NCBI GenBank assembly: GCA_963788185.1
Contig: CAWBGE010000022.1
Location: forward strand, 1-64,000
Source of the DNA: CAIWHR01 sp963788185
GTDB taxonomy: Bacteria; Pseudomonadota; Gammaproteobacteria; Burkholderiales; Casimicrobiaceae
Direction: 5' to 3'
Length of the DNA: 64,000 bases
Shown here piece after piece: positions 33,551 through 43,122 of the stretch (positions within the stretch are counted from its first letter, which is position 1; the number at the start of each line of letters is the position of its first letter). The notes beneath the pieces were generated by a model. The model searched no databases. It was not told the DNA's origin and saw nothing but the letters and a program-made list of their open reading frames with translations. A program made the translations under genes and the position numbers.

Positions 33551-34615
33551 TCAGGCGAGCTTGCCGCCCAGCGCGGCAAACGCCGGGGTGGCCCGCTCGA
33601 CCAGCGTTCCATTGGGATTGCGAACGACGAAATACGCGGCGAGTTGGCGCGCGTCGGCCAGCGCGTAACCCCGGTCGGGACCGAGAACGAACAGCGCCGT
33701 GGCCATCGCGTCGGCGTAGCCGCAATCGTCGGCGATCACCGAGACCGACGCCAGACGATGCGTCGCGGGTGCGCCGGTGGCAGGATCGATCTCGTGCGAA
33801 TAGCGCCTGCCGTCGCGTTCGAAGTAGATCCGGTAGTCGCCCGACGTCGCCATCGACTGTCCGGACAGCGGGACGATGAAATGCGCGCGCTGCGGCATTG
33901 CATCCGGCCGCTCGATGGCGATCTGCCAGGGTTGGTTCGATGCGTTACGACCGCGCGTGCGAACCTCGCCGCCGGCTTCGACCATGTAGTCGGCGATGTC
34001 CAGCTTTTCCAGGGCGCGCGAGGCGGCATCGACCGCATAGCCCTTGGCGACACCCGACAGGTCGGCCGCGACGATCGGCTGCGCCTTGGTCGCGGTGCCG
34101 CGATCACGCTGCACGGCGATCTGGCGGTAGCCGACACCGCGCTTCATTGCCTTCAGTGCGTCGGCGGCGGGAACGCGCTGTTCCTTGGAGGGACCGAAAC
34201 CCCAGGCATTGACCCAGGGCGCCACCGTCACATCGAAGGCGCCGCCGGTTTCGGCGCTCACTCTTCCGGCGACTTCGAGGACGTCCAGCGTGTCGGACGA
34301 AAGCGCGAATGGCGCCGTCGAAGCGTGCGCGTTGAAGCGCGACAGCTCCGACGCCGCGTCGTAGGTGGACATCCGCGCGACCACGCCGTCGAGAGACCTC
34401 TCGACGGCCTGCCGGACCAGCACTTCGCGCTCCGGCGACAGCGTGGCGCCGGCTATCCTGACATTGTAGGTGGTGCCCATCGAGGCGCCGCTGAAGGCGA
34501 AGAGGGGCCGCGCGGCGGCAAGCGCCACCGTGCGCTCGCCGCAACCGGCCACGAAGGCAGCGGCGCCGAGCGCCTGCAGCAGCGTGCGCCGCCTGGGGGA
34601 AAGAAGTGCGTCCAT
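33551..34615 (-). CDS. apbE: FAD:protein FMN transferase (ApbE)
   Basis: A 354-residue enzyme that attaches FMN covalently to threonines of NqrB and NqrC, using FAD. The N-terminus combines an arginine run (PRRRTLLQ) with a lipobox-like FVAGC (C25), so it is probably an exported, membrane-anchored lipoprotein. Family motifs are GTTYNVRI, the FAD-binding VAADLSGVAKGYAVD, EAGGEVRTRG, and IDPATGAPA followed by the metal-binding ADAMATALFVLGPD. Its place after nqrABCDEF and before nqrM fits exactly. Confidence 0.93.
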   Translation of the reverse strand: MDALLSPRRRTLLQALGAAAFVAGCGERTVALAAARPLFAFSGASMGTTYNVRIAGATLSPEREVLVRQAVERSLDGVVARMSTYDAASELSRFNAHASTAPFALSSDTLDVLEVAGRVSAETGGAFDVTVAPWVNAWGFGPSKEQRVPAADALKAMKRGVGYRQIAVQRDRGTATKAQPIVAADLSGVAKGYAVDAASRALEKLDIADYMVEAGGEVRTRGRNASNQPWQIAIERPDAMPQRAHFIVPLSGQSMATSGDYRIYFERDGRRYSHEIDPATGAPATHRLASVSVIADDCGYADAMATALFVLGPDRGYALADARQLAAYFVVRNPNGTLVERATPAFAALGGKLA

Positions 34616-34674
34616 CGATAGTCTCCGCGAATCGGGGTACTTGGTTCGTGTCGGTGTGGCAGGACCGGGGGCGG

Positions 34675-35127
34675 TCAGCCCTTGGCGATGTTGACTTCGC
34701 CGCGCACCGCGGCCTCGAAGCGGCCCTCGCCGTGCTCGATCATCTGGCGCACCATGTCGCCGATCGACACGAGCCCGTAGACCTTGGGTCCGTCTATGAC
34801 CAGCAGATGCCGGTGCCGGTTCAGGTGCATCAGCGAGAGCGCGGCTTCGACGGTGGTTCCGGGGGTGACGAAGCGGACGTCGCGCGTCATCACCATCGAG
34901 ATGGGGGTGGTCCCGGGGGCGAGTCCGGCCTGCACCACGCGCACGAGCAGGTCGCGCTCGGTGAAGATGCCGCTGACGAGCTGGTCCTCGTTCATGATCA
35001 GCACGGCGCCGACGCGGCGTGCAGCCATCGTCGCCACTGCCTCGGCAACGGTCGCGGACGCTTCGACCGATACGATTTCGTCGCTCGCCTTGGTGCGCAG
35101 CACCGCTTCCACCGATTGATGCATCAT
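34675..35127 (-). CDS. Two-CBS-domain protein
   Basis: A 150-residue protein made of two CBS domains (about 16-72 and 80-140) and nothing else. CBS pairs bind adenine nucleotides or S-adenosyl compounds and usually regulate a partner. Motifs GIFTERDLLVRV and YGLVSIGDMVRQMIEHG are typical. It lies between nqrF (70 bp) and apbE (59 bp) on the same strand, so it is probably co-transcribed with the sodium pump and could sense energy charge. This last point is inference. Confidence 0.88.
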   Translation of the reverse strand: MMHQSVEAVLRTKASDEIVSVEASATVAEAVATMAARRVGAVLIMNEDQLVSGIFTERDLLVRVVQAGLAPGTTPISMVMTRDVRFVTPGTTVEAALSLMHLNRHRHLLVIDGPKVYGLVSIGDMVRQMIEHGEGRFEAAVRGEVNIAKG

Positions 35128-35197
35128 TTCGCGTCCCCCTTGCGGCGTGTCGTGGACATCCGTTTGCTCCGATGCGTGCCGGTCCGCCGGGATCCGA

Positions 35198-36421
35198 TCA
35201 ACCGAAGTCGTCGAGCATGATGTTCTCGCGGTCGACGCCCTGCGCGAGGAGCATCCTGATCACCGCCTGGTTCATCACGCCCGGGCCGCACATGTAGTAC
35301 TCGATGTCCTCGGGCGCCGGGTGGCCTTTCAGATACTGCTCGAAGAGCACGTTGTGGATGAAGCCCGTCGCGCCGGTCCAGTTGTCTTCGGGCAGCGGCT
35401 CGGACAGGGCGAGGTGCCATTCGAAGTTCGGGTTTTCCTTCTGCAGTTGCTCGAACTCCTCGACATAGAACGCCTCGCGCATGCTGCGGGCACCGTACCA
35501 GAACGTCATCTTGCGCTTCGCGTGCAGCCTCTTCAACTGGTCGAAGATGTGCGAGCGCATCGGCGCCATGCCGGCGCCGCCGCCGATGAAGCACATCTCC
35601 TTGTCGGTGTCGCGGGCGAAGAACTCGCCGAACGGACCGGACACGGTAAGCTCGTCGCCGGGCTTCAGATTGAAGACGTACGACGACATGATCCCTGGCG
35701 GGATGTCGGTGCGGTACTCGGGCGGGAACGCGATCCGGATCGTGAACAGCAGGATGCCCTTTTCCAGCGGGTAGTTGGCCATCGAGTAGGCGCGCTCGAC
35801 CGGCTCGGTCAGCACCGACTTGAATCGCCACAAGTCGAACTTGTCCCAGGTGTCGCGGAATTCCGGCTCGATGTCGAAGGTCTTGAAGTCGATGCTGTGT
35901 GCGGGGCACTCGAGCTGCACGTAGCCGCCGGCGCGGAACGGGACTTCCTCACCCTCGGGCAGAGCCAGCTTCAGTTCCTTGATGAACGTTGCGACGTTGC
36001 GGTTGGAGACGACCTTGCACCTCCACTTGCGGACGTCGAAGATCTCGGGCGCGATCTCGATCTTCATGTCGCGCTTGACCTTGACCTGGCAGGCCAGGCG
36101 GCAGCCGCGCCGGGCCTCGCCGCGGCTGATGAAGCCGGTCTCGGTGGGCAGAAGGTCGCCGCCGCCTTCCTTGACGATCACCTCGCAGACCCCGCAGGCG
36201 CCCTTGCCGCCGCAGGCCGAGGGAATGAAGATGTGGTTGTTCGACAGTGTCTCGAGCAGCGTCCCGCCGGCGGGCGTCTTCAACGCCTTGCCGGGGTCGT
36301 CGTTGATCAGGATCGCGACATCGCCGTGCGCCACGAGCTTGCGCTTGGCGGCCAGCAGCACCGCGACCAGCAGCAGGATCACGCCGGTGAACATCGTGAT
36401 GCCTGTGATGATTTCGTTCAT
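35198..36421 (-). CDS. nqrF: Na+-NQR subunit F (NADH dehydrogenase, 2Fe-2S/FAD)
   Basis: The electron-input subunit of the sodium-pumping NADH:quinone oxidoreductase. The 407-residue protein has one N-terminal helix (about 4-24), a ferredoxin domain with [2Fe-2S] ligands C70, C76, C79 and C111 (the spacing known for this subunit), an FAD domain with RAYSMANYP and an NADH-binding C-terminal region (GGGAGMAPMRSH, GPGVMNQAVI). It is sixth in nqrABCDEF. Neighbouring subunits and maturation genes make the assignment secure. Confidence 0.96.
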   Translation of the reverse strand: MNEIITGITMFTGVILLLVAVLLAAKRKLVAHGDVAILINDDPGKALKTPAGGTLLETLSNNHIFIPSACGGKGACGVCEVIVKEGGGDLLPTETGFISRGEARRGCRLACQVKVKRDMKIEIAPEIFDVRKWRCKVVSNRNVATFIKELKLALPEGEEVPFRAGGYVQLECPAHSIDFKTFDIEPEFRDTWDKFDLWRFKSVLTEPVERAYSMANYPLEKGILLFTIRIAFPPEYRTDIPPGIMSSYVFNLKPGDELTVSGPFGEFFARDTDKEMCFIGGGAGMAPMRSHIFDQLKRLHAKRKMTFWYGARSMREAFYVEEFEQLQKENPNFEWHLALSEPLPEDNWTGATGFIHNVLFEQYLKGHPAPEDIEYYMCGPGVMNQAVIRMLLAQGVDRENIMLDDFG

Positions 36422-36445
36422 GGCCGTCGTCCGTCTTTGCCCGTG

Positions 36446-37060
36446 TCAGAGCTGGATGCCCGAGAACATCATGAAGGCGACGGACATGAGCCCCGCCGCG
36501 ATGAAAGTGATGCCGAGGCCGCGCAGACCGTGGGGAACGTCGGAGTACACCATCTTCTCGCGTATCGCCGCCAGCGCCACGATGGCGATCGCGAACCCCA
36601 GTCCCGACCCGGCGCCGTAGACGACGCTTTGGCCGAATGTGTAATCGCGCGACTGCATGAACAGCGATCCGCCCAGGATGACGCAATTGACGGCGATCAG
36701 CGGCAGGAACACGCCCAGCGTCGTGTACAGCGCCGGTGCGTAGCGGTCGACCGCCATTTCGACGATCTGCGTTGCGGCAGCTATCGTGCCGATGAACAGG
36801 ATGAACGCCAGGAAGCGCAGGTCGACATTCGCGAGCGAAGGCGAGATCCACGACAGCGCGCCCTCGGCAAGCAGCTTCTTCAGGATCAGGTTGTTCAGCG
36901 GCACGGTCAGGATCTGGACGAAGACGACAGCCACGCCGAGGCCTAGTGCCGTCTCGACCTTCTTCGAGCACGCAAGAAAGCTGCACATGCCCAGGAAGAA
37001 TGCCAGCGCCATGTTCTCGAGGAACACGGACTTTACGAAAAGATTGAGATACATCTCCAT
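36446..37060 (-). CDS. nqrE: Na+-NQR subunit E
   Basis: A 204-residue integral membrane subunit with six helices, inverted in topology relative to NqrD and part of the sodium channel and the intramembrane iron site. Cysteines in GMCSFLACS and VNCVILGGS are the conserved positions for that site. ATG 37060 gives the usual start MEMYLNLFVKSVFLENMALA. It follows nqrD by 19 bp. Confidence 0.95.
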   Translation of the reverse strand: MEMYLNLFVKSVFLENMALAFFLGMCSFLACSKKVETALGLGVAVVFVQILTVPLNNLILKKLLAEGALSWISPSLANVDLRFLAFILFIGTIAAATQIVEMAVDRYAPALYTTLGVFLPLIAVNCVILGGSLFMQSRDYTFGQSVVYGAGSGLGFAIAIVALAAIREKMVYSDVPHGLRGLGITFIAAGLMSVAFMMFSGIQL

Positions 37061-37079
37061 CTCGAGGGCTCTCCTTGGG

Positions 37080-37721
37080 TCACTTTTCCTGGAGTTCCGG
37101 CTTCCATGTCCGGAGGATCCATATCAGCAGTGCAATGGAGAACAGCGCCGAGGGCGCGAGCAGCATCAGTCCGTTGGGTACGTACCAGCCGCCATCCTGG
37201 ATCGTCGGCAGGATGGTGACACCGAACAACTTGCCGGCACCGATCAGCTCCCGGAAGGCCGCCACAAGAAGCAGGACCAGGCCGTAACCCAGTCCGTTGC
37301 CGATGCCGTCGAGGAACGAGTCCCAGGGGCCGTTCTGCATCGCATAGCCCTCGGCGCGGCCCATGACGATGCAGTTGGTGATGATGAGGCCCACGTAGAC
37401 CGAAAGCTCGAGGGAAATTTCGAACAGGAATGCCTTCAGGACCTGATCGACCATGATCACCAGCGACGCGATGATCGCGAGCTGGACGATGATGCGGATG
37501 CTGCTGGGCGTGTAGTTGCGCACCAGGCTCACAGCCAGGTTGGCAAAGGCGGTGACGATGGTCAGTGCGATCGCCATGACGAGCGCCTTGTCGACGCGGG
37601 TGGTCACCGCCAGCGCCGAGCAGATGCCCAGGACCTGAACGCCGATCGGGTTGTTGACGATGATCGGCGTGACCAGCGCGATCTTCTCGTGCTTGCCGAA
37701 TACGGAGGTCGATGCGCTCAC
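37080..37721 (-). CDS. nqrD: Na+-NQR subunit D
   Basis: A 213-residue membrane subunit with six helices that pairs with NqrE around the iron site; conserved cysteines lie in VLGICSAL and ITNCIVMGR. The start is GTG 37721, which overlaps the nqrC stop in a GTGA; there is no ATG in a better place and the N-terminus (SASTSVFGKHEKIALV) is normal for this start. It is co-translated with nqrC. Confidence 0.94.
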   Translation of the reverse strand: MSASTSVFGKHEKIALVTPIIVNNPIGVQVLGICSALAVTTRVDKALVMAIALTIVTAFANLAVSLVRNYTPSSIRIIVQLAIIASLVIMVDQVLKAFLFEISLELSVYVGLIITNCIVMGRAEGYAMQNGPWDSFLDGIGNGLGYGLVLLLVAAFRELIGAGKLFGVTILPTIQDGGWYVPNGLMLLAPSALFSIALLIWILRTWKPELQEK

Positions 37722-38518
37722 GATTTCGCTCCTGCGCGGAACTGCTTGAGATAGGGGCCGTAGCCGTCCTTCGAGAACCAGAAGGCGACGATCCGCGATA
37801 TGCCGTTGCTTGTGATCGTGGCACCGGACAGGCCGTCGATCCTGTGCGGATCCTTGTCGGCGGGGCCGGCCTGGCCCTTGATGACCTTGAGCTGGGGTTC
37901 CCAGCCTGCATCGTAGGCCTTGCGGCCGTGCCACAGCGCCTGCCATTTCGGGTTGCCGATCTCGCCGCCCAGCCCCGGCGTCTCCTGCTGGTCGTAGAAC
38001 GTCAGTCCGCGGACCGTGTTGCCGTCGCGGTCGAGCGCGATGAACCCGTAGACGGTGTTCCACATCGCCATGCCTTCGATCGGCAGTACGACGAGCTCCG
38101 GCGGCGTGTCCTTGGCGCCCCTTGTCACCAGGTAGACGGTGCCGTAGGTGGGCAGGCGCGAGATCGATGCCGTATTGGGGGGCGCGGCGCGGCTCTGTGT
38201 CGGATCGTTGCGCGCCCGCTTCTGGTCGTAGGCCCTGGCGTCGAGCTTGCCTTCGGGAATCATCTCGCCGGTCTTGATGTCGATCAGGCGGACGACGATG
38301 TTCTTGTCGAAGATCGCCTGCAATTCGCGGTCGGAGAGCCTTTCGCCGGATTTGACGAGCCCGGCAGCGAGCAGCACGTTCTTCTGCCGGTAGATGAGCT
38401 GGTTGTTCTCCTGCCGCTCGCGCAGGCCCACCGCCGACGCGGCGACCAGCAGCGCGCAGACGACGCAGACCGCCGTCGCGAACAGGAACGTATAACCGGT
38501 GGAGTCAGTTTTCGGCAC
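37718..38518 (-). CDS. nqrC: Na+-NQR subunit C (covalent FMN)
   Basis: A 266-residue subunit with one N-terminal membrane helix (about 10-31) and a periplasmic FMN domain. The flavinylation motif SGATIT (231-236) carries the acceptor T236, the target of ApbE encoded in the same cluster. Its start overlaps the end of nqrB by 14 bp and its stop overlaps nqrD, so the three are tightly coupled. Confidence 0.95.
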   Translation of the reverse strand: MPKTDSTGYTFLFATAVCVVCALLVAASAVGLRERQENNQLIYRQKNVLLAAGLVKSGERLSDRELQAIFDKNIVVRLIDIKTGEMIPEGKLDARAYDQKRARNDPTQSRAAPPNTASISRLPTYGTVYLVTRGAKDTPPELVVLPIEGMAMWNTVYGFIALDRDGNTVRGLTFYDQQETPGLGGEIGNPKWQALWHGRKAYDAGWEPQLKVIKGQAGPADKDPHRIDGLSGATITSNGISRIVAFWFSKDGYGPYLKQFRAGAKS

Positions 38519-39740
38519 GGCGTTTCATCCGGCGGGTGATGTTCGCCTTGATCATTCCGTAGTCGATGACGGGCGCCATCACGTTCATGAACAGGATCAC
38601 CAGCATCATGCACTCGGGGTACGCGGGGTTGACGACGCGGATCAGCACCACGAACACGCCGATCAGGATTCCGTAGATCCACTTGCCTGTCTCGGTGAAC
38701 GGCGCCGTCACCGGATCGGTGACCATGAATACCGTGCCGAATGCCCAGCCGCCGGCGACCATGTGCCACCAGAATGGCACGGCAAACCAGAAGTTGGTCG
38801 TCGAGCCGATGACGTTGAACAGCGACGCCATCGCGATCGTTCCCACCGCGACGCCGGCCATCAGGCGCCACGATGCAATCCCGGTGCCGACCAGGAATAC
38901 CGCGCCGATCAGGCATGCCAGTGCCGAGGTCTCGCCCATCGAGCCCCTTTCCAGGCCGACGAAGGCCTGCCACCACGACAGGTTGAGGTCGGCGAAAGGC
39001 ACGGTGGCCTGCCGGACCTGCGCCAGCACCGTTGCGCCCGAGAAGCCGTCGACGGCAAAGCCCGGAGGCACGGCGGTCCACACCTGGTCGCCCGAAATCG
39101 CGGCGGGGTAGGCAAAGAACAGGAACGCTCGCGCCGCCAGGGCGACGTTGACGAAGTTCATTCCCGTGCCGCCGAAGACCTCCTTGGCAAAGATGACGCC
39201 GAAGCTGATCCCCAGCGCGGCCTGCCACAACGGCGTTGTCGGCGGGAGGATCAGCGGGAACAGGATGCCGGTGACGAAGAAGCCTTCGTTGATGCCGCCG
39301 TGCCCGCGGATGATCGAGAACGCGGCTTCCCACGACAGGCCGACGACCATGGTCACGATGTACAGCGGCAGGAAATACAGCGCGCCGTGGAGGACGTTGG
39401 CGCCCAAGCTGGTGGCCGAATAACCCACCCCCAGCAAGCGGATGACGTCATGCCGCCACCCGACAAGCTCGGCTGCCCGGGCAGGATCGAGCGCGAGGTT
39501 GGCCTGCAGCCCGGTGTTGTACATCGCCATGAACACGCATGGGAACGCAGAGATGACCACCATGATCATCATCCGCTTCAGGTCGATCGCGTCGCGCACG
39601 TGCGCGCCGGTCCTCGTGACCTCGGACGGCGTGTAGAAGAACGTGTCAACAGCTTCGTAGAGCGGGAAGAACCGCGCGAACTTGCCGCCCTTCTCGAAAT
39701 GGTGCCCGACCTGGTCGAGCGCGTTGCGCAGTGCCTTCAT
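38505..39740 (-). CDS. nqrB: Na+-NQR subunit B (covalent FMN, riboflavin)
   Basis: A 411-residue membrane subunit with about ten helices, the main quinone and sodium site of the pump. FMN is attached to T237 in DGFSGATVLA. GHGGINEGFFVTGIL and KEVFGGTGMNFVNVA are family signatures. I chose ATG 39740 because upstream codons lack NqrB similarity. It follows nqrA by 22 bp. Confidence 0.95.
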   Translation of the reverse strand: MKALRNALDQVGHHFEKGGKFARFFPLYEAVDTFFYTPSEVTRTGAHVRDAIDLKRMMIMVVISAFPCVFMAMYNTGLQANLALDPARAAELVGWRHDVIRLLGVGYSATSLGANVLHGALYFLPLYIVTMVVGLSWEAAFSIIRGHGGINEGFFVTGILFPLILPPTTPLWQAALGISFGVIFAKEVFGGTGMNFVNVALAARAFLFFAYPAAISGDQVWTAVPPGFAVDGFSGATVLAQVRQATVPFADLNLSWWQAFVGLERGSMGETSALACLIGAVFLVGTGIASWRLMAGVAVGTIAMASLFNVIGSTTNFWFAVPFWWHMVAGGWAFGTVFMVTDPVTAPFTETGKWIYGILIGVFVVLIRVVNPAYPECMMLVILFMNVMAPVIDYGMIKANITRRMKRRAEN

Positions 39741-39762
39741 GCGCGGCTTCCCAGCGGACGAT

Positions 39763-41127
39763 TCACGCGTGCTCCTTTTCGATGTGCGCGAGCATCTTGC
39801 GCAACAGCGGGCCGTACTCGAACTTGCCCGCGCAGACGAACGTGCACAAGGCGAGGTCCTCCTCGTCGAGTTCGAGCACGCCCAGCGCTTCTGCCCGTTC
39901 GACATCGTCGGTGAGGAGCGCGCGCAGCAGGAACGTCGCCAGAATGTCCATCGGCATCACGCGCTCGTATGCGCCGGTCGGCACCATCGGCCGCGGCGAG
40001 CCGTTGGCGCTGGTCGTGAGCGCCAGCTTGCGGTCTCCGGCAAGCGCGCCGAGGACCACGTGCGCGACCGAGAATTTCTCGCGGCCCAGGACGATCCAGC
40101 CGAAGAGTTCGCGCTCGCGACCCTCCATCAGCACGCTCACCTGCTGGTCGTAGCGCCCGAGATAGCCATGGATGGCGCCGGGAGCCGTGCGTCCCTCCAG
40201 CACCGAACCGGTGATGGTGCGCAGGTCGCCGGGCTTCAGTTCGCCGCGGGTGAGGTCGTCGGTCGAGGCGCCCAGGCGCGTGCGCAACAGGCGCGGACGT
40301 GCCACGCCGGGCCCTGCCAGCGCGACCACGCGGTCGACATCGAGCTTCCCGGTGATGAAGAGGTGGCCGATCGCGGCGACGTCCTGGTAGCCGATGTGCC
40401 ACACCGTCTTGTGCTCGTGCACCGAATCGAGCAGGTGAATGTGCAAGCCCGCCGTTCCGGCCGGATGCGGGCCGGCGAACTCCTCGACCTGAACCCCCGC
40501 GGTCGTCTCGCCGGGGAGCGCGCTTCCCGCGGCACGGCAGAGGAAAATCCTGGCGCCGAGCGTCGCCAGCGCTGCGAGGCCGGCGGCGAAATCGGTGTCG
40601 CGCCCGGCAAGCACCACCGGGACCCGCGGCGCATGGGGGCGGGTGTCGATCGCGGTGACGAAGATCGATTGCGGCGAGCTGTCCGGCGCCGGCACCCGGC
40701 TGAACGGACGGGTGCGCAACGCCGTCCACATCCCCGATTCGACCAGCAGCGCCCTGACCGATGCGGCGTCGAGGCTGGCGACCGGCCGGGGCTGGTATCG
40801 CGAAAATGCAATCTGCGCGTCCGGACCATCGTCGTCGGCGATATCGATGACCAGCGACTGGAAAACACGCATGTCGCCGCGATTGACCGCAGCGACGGTG
40901 CCTGCGGCCGGTGCCGTGTAGAGAACGCCGGGATTCTTCTTGTCCTCGAACAGGGGCTGGCCGCGCAGGACGCGATCGCCTTCCTTGACCAGAAGCGTCG
41001 GCCGCATGCCGTGATAGTCGGCTCCGCAAAGGGCAACGCGCGCAACCGGCCGTGCAGGCTCGATCGTCTGCTGCGGCTCGCCGGCGAGCGGGATATCGAG
41101 ACCTTTGCTGATGCGGTGGACGGCCAC
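39763..41127 (-). CDS. nqrA: Na+-NQR subunit A
   Basis: A 454-residue peripheral subunit on the cytoplasmic side. It begins with the family-typical SKGLDIPLAGEP and has RnfC-like and SLBB-like parts, but no Fe-S motif. I place the start at GTG 41127 because GGGAG lies 8 nt upstream; GTG 41136 is open but has GGGA directly adjacent. It is the first gene of the nqr operon. An FNR/ANR-type box (41252-41265) lies 125 bp upstream. Confidence 0.93.
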   Translation of the reverse strand: MAVHRISKGLDIPLAGEPQQTIEPARPVARVALCGADYHGMRPTLLVKEGDRVLRGQPLFEDKKNPGVLYTAPAAGTVAAVNRGDMRVFQSLVIDIADDDGPDAQIAFSRYQPRPVASLDAASVRALLVESGMWTALRTRPFSRVPAPDSSPQSIFVTAIDTRPHAPRVPVVLAGRDTDFAAGLAALATLGARIFLCRAAGSALPGETTAGVQVEEFAGPHPAGTAGLHIHLLDSVHEHKTVWHIGYQDVAAIGHLFITGKLDVDRVVALAGPGVARPRLLRTRLGASTDDLTRGELKPGDLRTITGSVLEGRTAPGAIHGYLGRYDQQVSVLMEGRERELFGWIVLGREKFSVAHVVLGALAGDRKLALTTSANGSPRPMVPTGAYERVMPMDILATFLLRALLTDDVERAEALGVLELDEEDLALCTFVCAGKFEYGPLLRKMLAHIEKEHA

Positions 41128-41251
41128 TGCAGGCACTCCCAGAAAAAGATCCGCTCCCCGACTGCTCCCGCGCCGCAGCCTGCGGGCGGGAGCCCCCCGT
41201 TTGATACCGGCCCAAAACGTTGAAGACTAGCGGTTTGCGCGCCGCCGAAGG

Positions 41252-41265
41252 TTGACCAAAATCAA
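41252..41265. promoter_or_regulatory. FNR/ANR-type box upstream of nqrA
   Basis: TTGACCAAAATCAA matches TTGAY-N4-RTCAA. On the minus strand a TAGTCT hexamer at 41224-41229 could be the -10 box, which would place the dyad near -41, a class II activation site for nqrA. Confidence 0.65.
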
Positions 41266-41403
41266 TCCACCGTACCGCGTGCGCGGGTCCGTGCCAAGTA
41301 TCGCATCAAAACCGCGGGCGCTCGAAGCTGGCGCTGCGGGCGGGCTCGGGACGTCAGGGCAGTGCGAGCCCCTGACGGCTGCGTGGAAAAGACGAACTGC
41401 GCG

Positions 41404-43077
41404 TCAGTAGGTCGCGTAGACCGGGTACGTGGGGTCGTACATCTGCGACTTCACGTAGTCCAGAAGGTCGGCAGGGCGCGCCAGGGTTGCGTGGCCCTGC
41501 GCGTAGGCGACTTCCGCCACCGCCACGGCGATGCGCGCGGACACGGCGCGCACCTTGGCCAGCGGCGGGTACACGCAGCCGGTCTCGAGATCGGCGTCCG
41601 ACACCTGCAGCGCGAGCGAGCGGGCCGCCGCCATGAACATCTCGTCGGTGACGCGCTTCGAGCCGACGGCGATCACACCCAGTCCCACGCCGGGGAAGAT
41701 GTACGAATTGTTGCCCTGACCCGATACGTAGGTCCTGCCGTTGTACTTGACCGGGGCGAAGGGGCTGCCGGACGCGTAGATCGCGCGACCGCCGCTCCAC
41801 ATGTACGCCTGCTCGGCGGTGCATTCGGCTTTCGAGGTCGGGTTCGAGAGCGCGAAGATGATCGGGTGGGCATTGAGCCGAGTCATCTCCTCGACCACTT
41901 CCTGCGTGAAAGTGCCGCCGACGGCCGCGACGCCGATGATCGCGGTCGGCTTCAGATCACGGATTGCCGTGATGAAATCGCGGACGGGCGGGTGGTCGTG
42001 CGCGTAGTGCAGCTTGTGCTCGACGAGCCCGGTGCGGCTCTTGACGACGAGACCCTGCGAGTCGACCAGCCAGCAGTGCCGGCGCGCCTCCGCTTCAGAC
42101 AGCCCCTCGGCCATCATCGCCGCCGACGTCAGGTCCGCGATGCCGGTGGCGGCCTCGCCGGCGCCCAGGAACAGCACGCGCTGCTCGGCGAGCTTGCCGC
42201 CGCTGATGCGCAGTGCCGAGAGAACGCCGGCCAGCGCAACGGCTGCCGTTCCCTGGATATCGTCGTTGAAAGTGCAGATCTCGTTGCGGTATTTCCGGAG
42301 CAGCCGGAATGCGTTGTGGTTGGCGAAATCCTCGAACTGGATCACCACGCCGGGAAACACGTGCTGCGCCGCCTGGATGAACTCGTCGACCAGTTCGTCG
42401 TAGGGCTGCCCGGTAAGGCGCTTCTGATGCAGTCCGATGTACAGCGGGTCGTTGAGCAGGGTTTCGTTGTTGGTGCCGACGTCCAGCACGATCGGCAGCG
42501 ACTGTGTCGGCACGACGCCGGCGGCGGCGGTGTAGAGCGCCAGCTTGCCCACCGGGATGCCCATGCCGTTGGCACCGAGGTCGCCCAGTCCCAGGATGCG
42601 CTCGCCGTCGGTGACGACGATCATCCTGACGTTGCGCTCGGGCCAGTTGCGGAGCACGTTCTCGATCTGGCCGCGGTCGGCAGCGCTGACGAAGAGGCCG
42701 CGCGCACGCTGGAAGATGTGCCCGTACTGCTGGCAGGCGAGGCCGACCGTCGGCGTATAGACGATCGGCATCATCTCGTCGGGATTGTCGGTGAGGATGC
42801 GGAAGAACAGCGTCTCGTTGCGGTCGTGCAGCGCCGTGAGATTGATGTACTTCTCGAGCGGGGAGGTCTTGCGCCGGAAGTTCTCCAGTACCCGCGTGAC
42901 CTGCTCCTCCTGCGTGTTCACGTGATCCGGCAGGAGTCCCCGCAGACCCAGCGCGTCGCGTTCGGCCGGGGTGAACGCCGTCCCCTTGTTGAGTGAAGGG
43001 TCGCGCAGCAACGCGGCCCCCTTGGGGAACCACGCCATGGCGGCGGCGACGCCGCCGACCGGATTTCTTCGAAACAT
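41404..43077 (-). CDS. maeA: NAD-dependent malic enzyme
   Basis: A 557-residue malic enzyme of the large (SfcA/MaeA) type: malate + NAD+ gives pyruvate, CO2 and NADH. The N-terminal malic domain has PIVYTPTVGLACQQY and the catalytic FNDDIQGTAAV (metal ligands D, D); VVTDGERILGLGDLG is a signature. The NAD domain has LFLGAGEAATGIADL and a later ALSNPTSKAECTAEQA. It lies 45 bp after the por flavoprotein gene on the same strand, so malate would be decarboxylated and the pyruvate passed straight to the Por complex. Confidence 0.93.
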   Translation of the reverse strand: MFRRNPVGGVAAAMAWFPKGAALLRDPSLNKGTAFTPAERDALGLRGLLPDHVNTQEEQVTRVLENFRRKTSPLEKYINLTALHDRNETLFFRILTDNPDEMMPIVYTPTVGLACQQYGHIFQRARGLFVSAADRGQIENVLRNWPERNVRMIVVTDGERILGLGDLGANGMGIPVGKLALYTAAAGVVPTQSLPIVLDVGTNNETLLNDPLYIGLHQKRLTGQPYDELVDEFIQAAQHVFPGVVIQFEDFANHNAFRLLRKYRNEICTFNDDIQGTAAVALAGVLSALRISGGKLAEQRVLFLGAGEAATGIADLTSAAMMAEGLSEAEARRHCWLVDSQGLVVKSRTGLVEHKLHYAHDHPPVRDFITAIRDLKPTAIIGVAAVGGTFTQEVVEEMTRLNAHPIIFALSNPTSKAECTAEQAYMWSGGRAIYASGSPFAPVKYNGRTYVSGQGNNSYIFPGVGLGVIAVGSKRVTDEMFMAAARSLALQVSDADLETGCVYPPLAKVRAVSARIAVAVAEVAYAQGHATLARPADLLDYVKSQMYDPTYPVYATY

Positions 43078-43122
43078 GAACGACTCCTCGTGAATGAATG
43101 TTGCCGCGGTCGCAGCGGCCGG

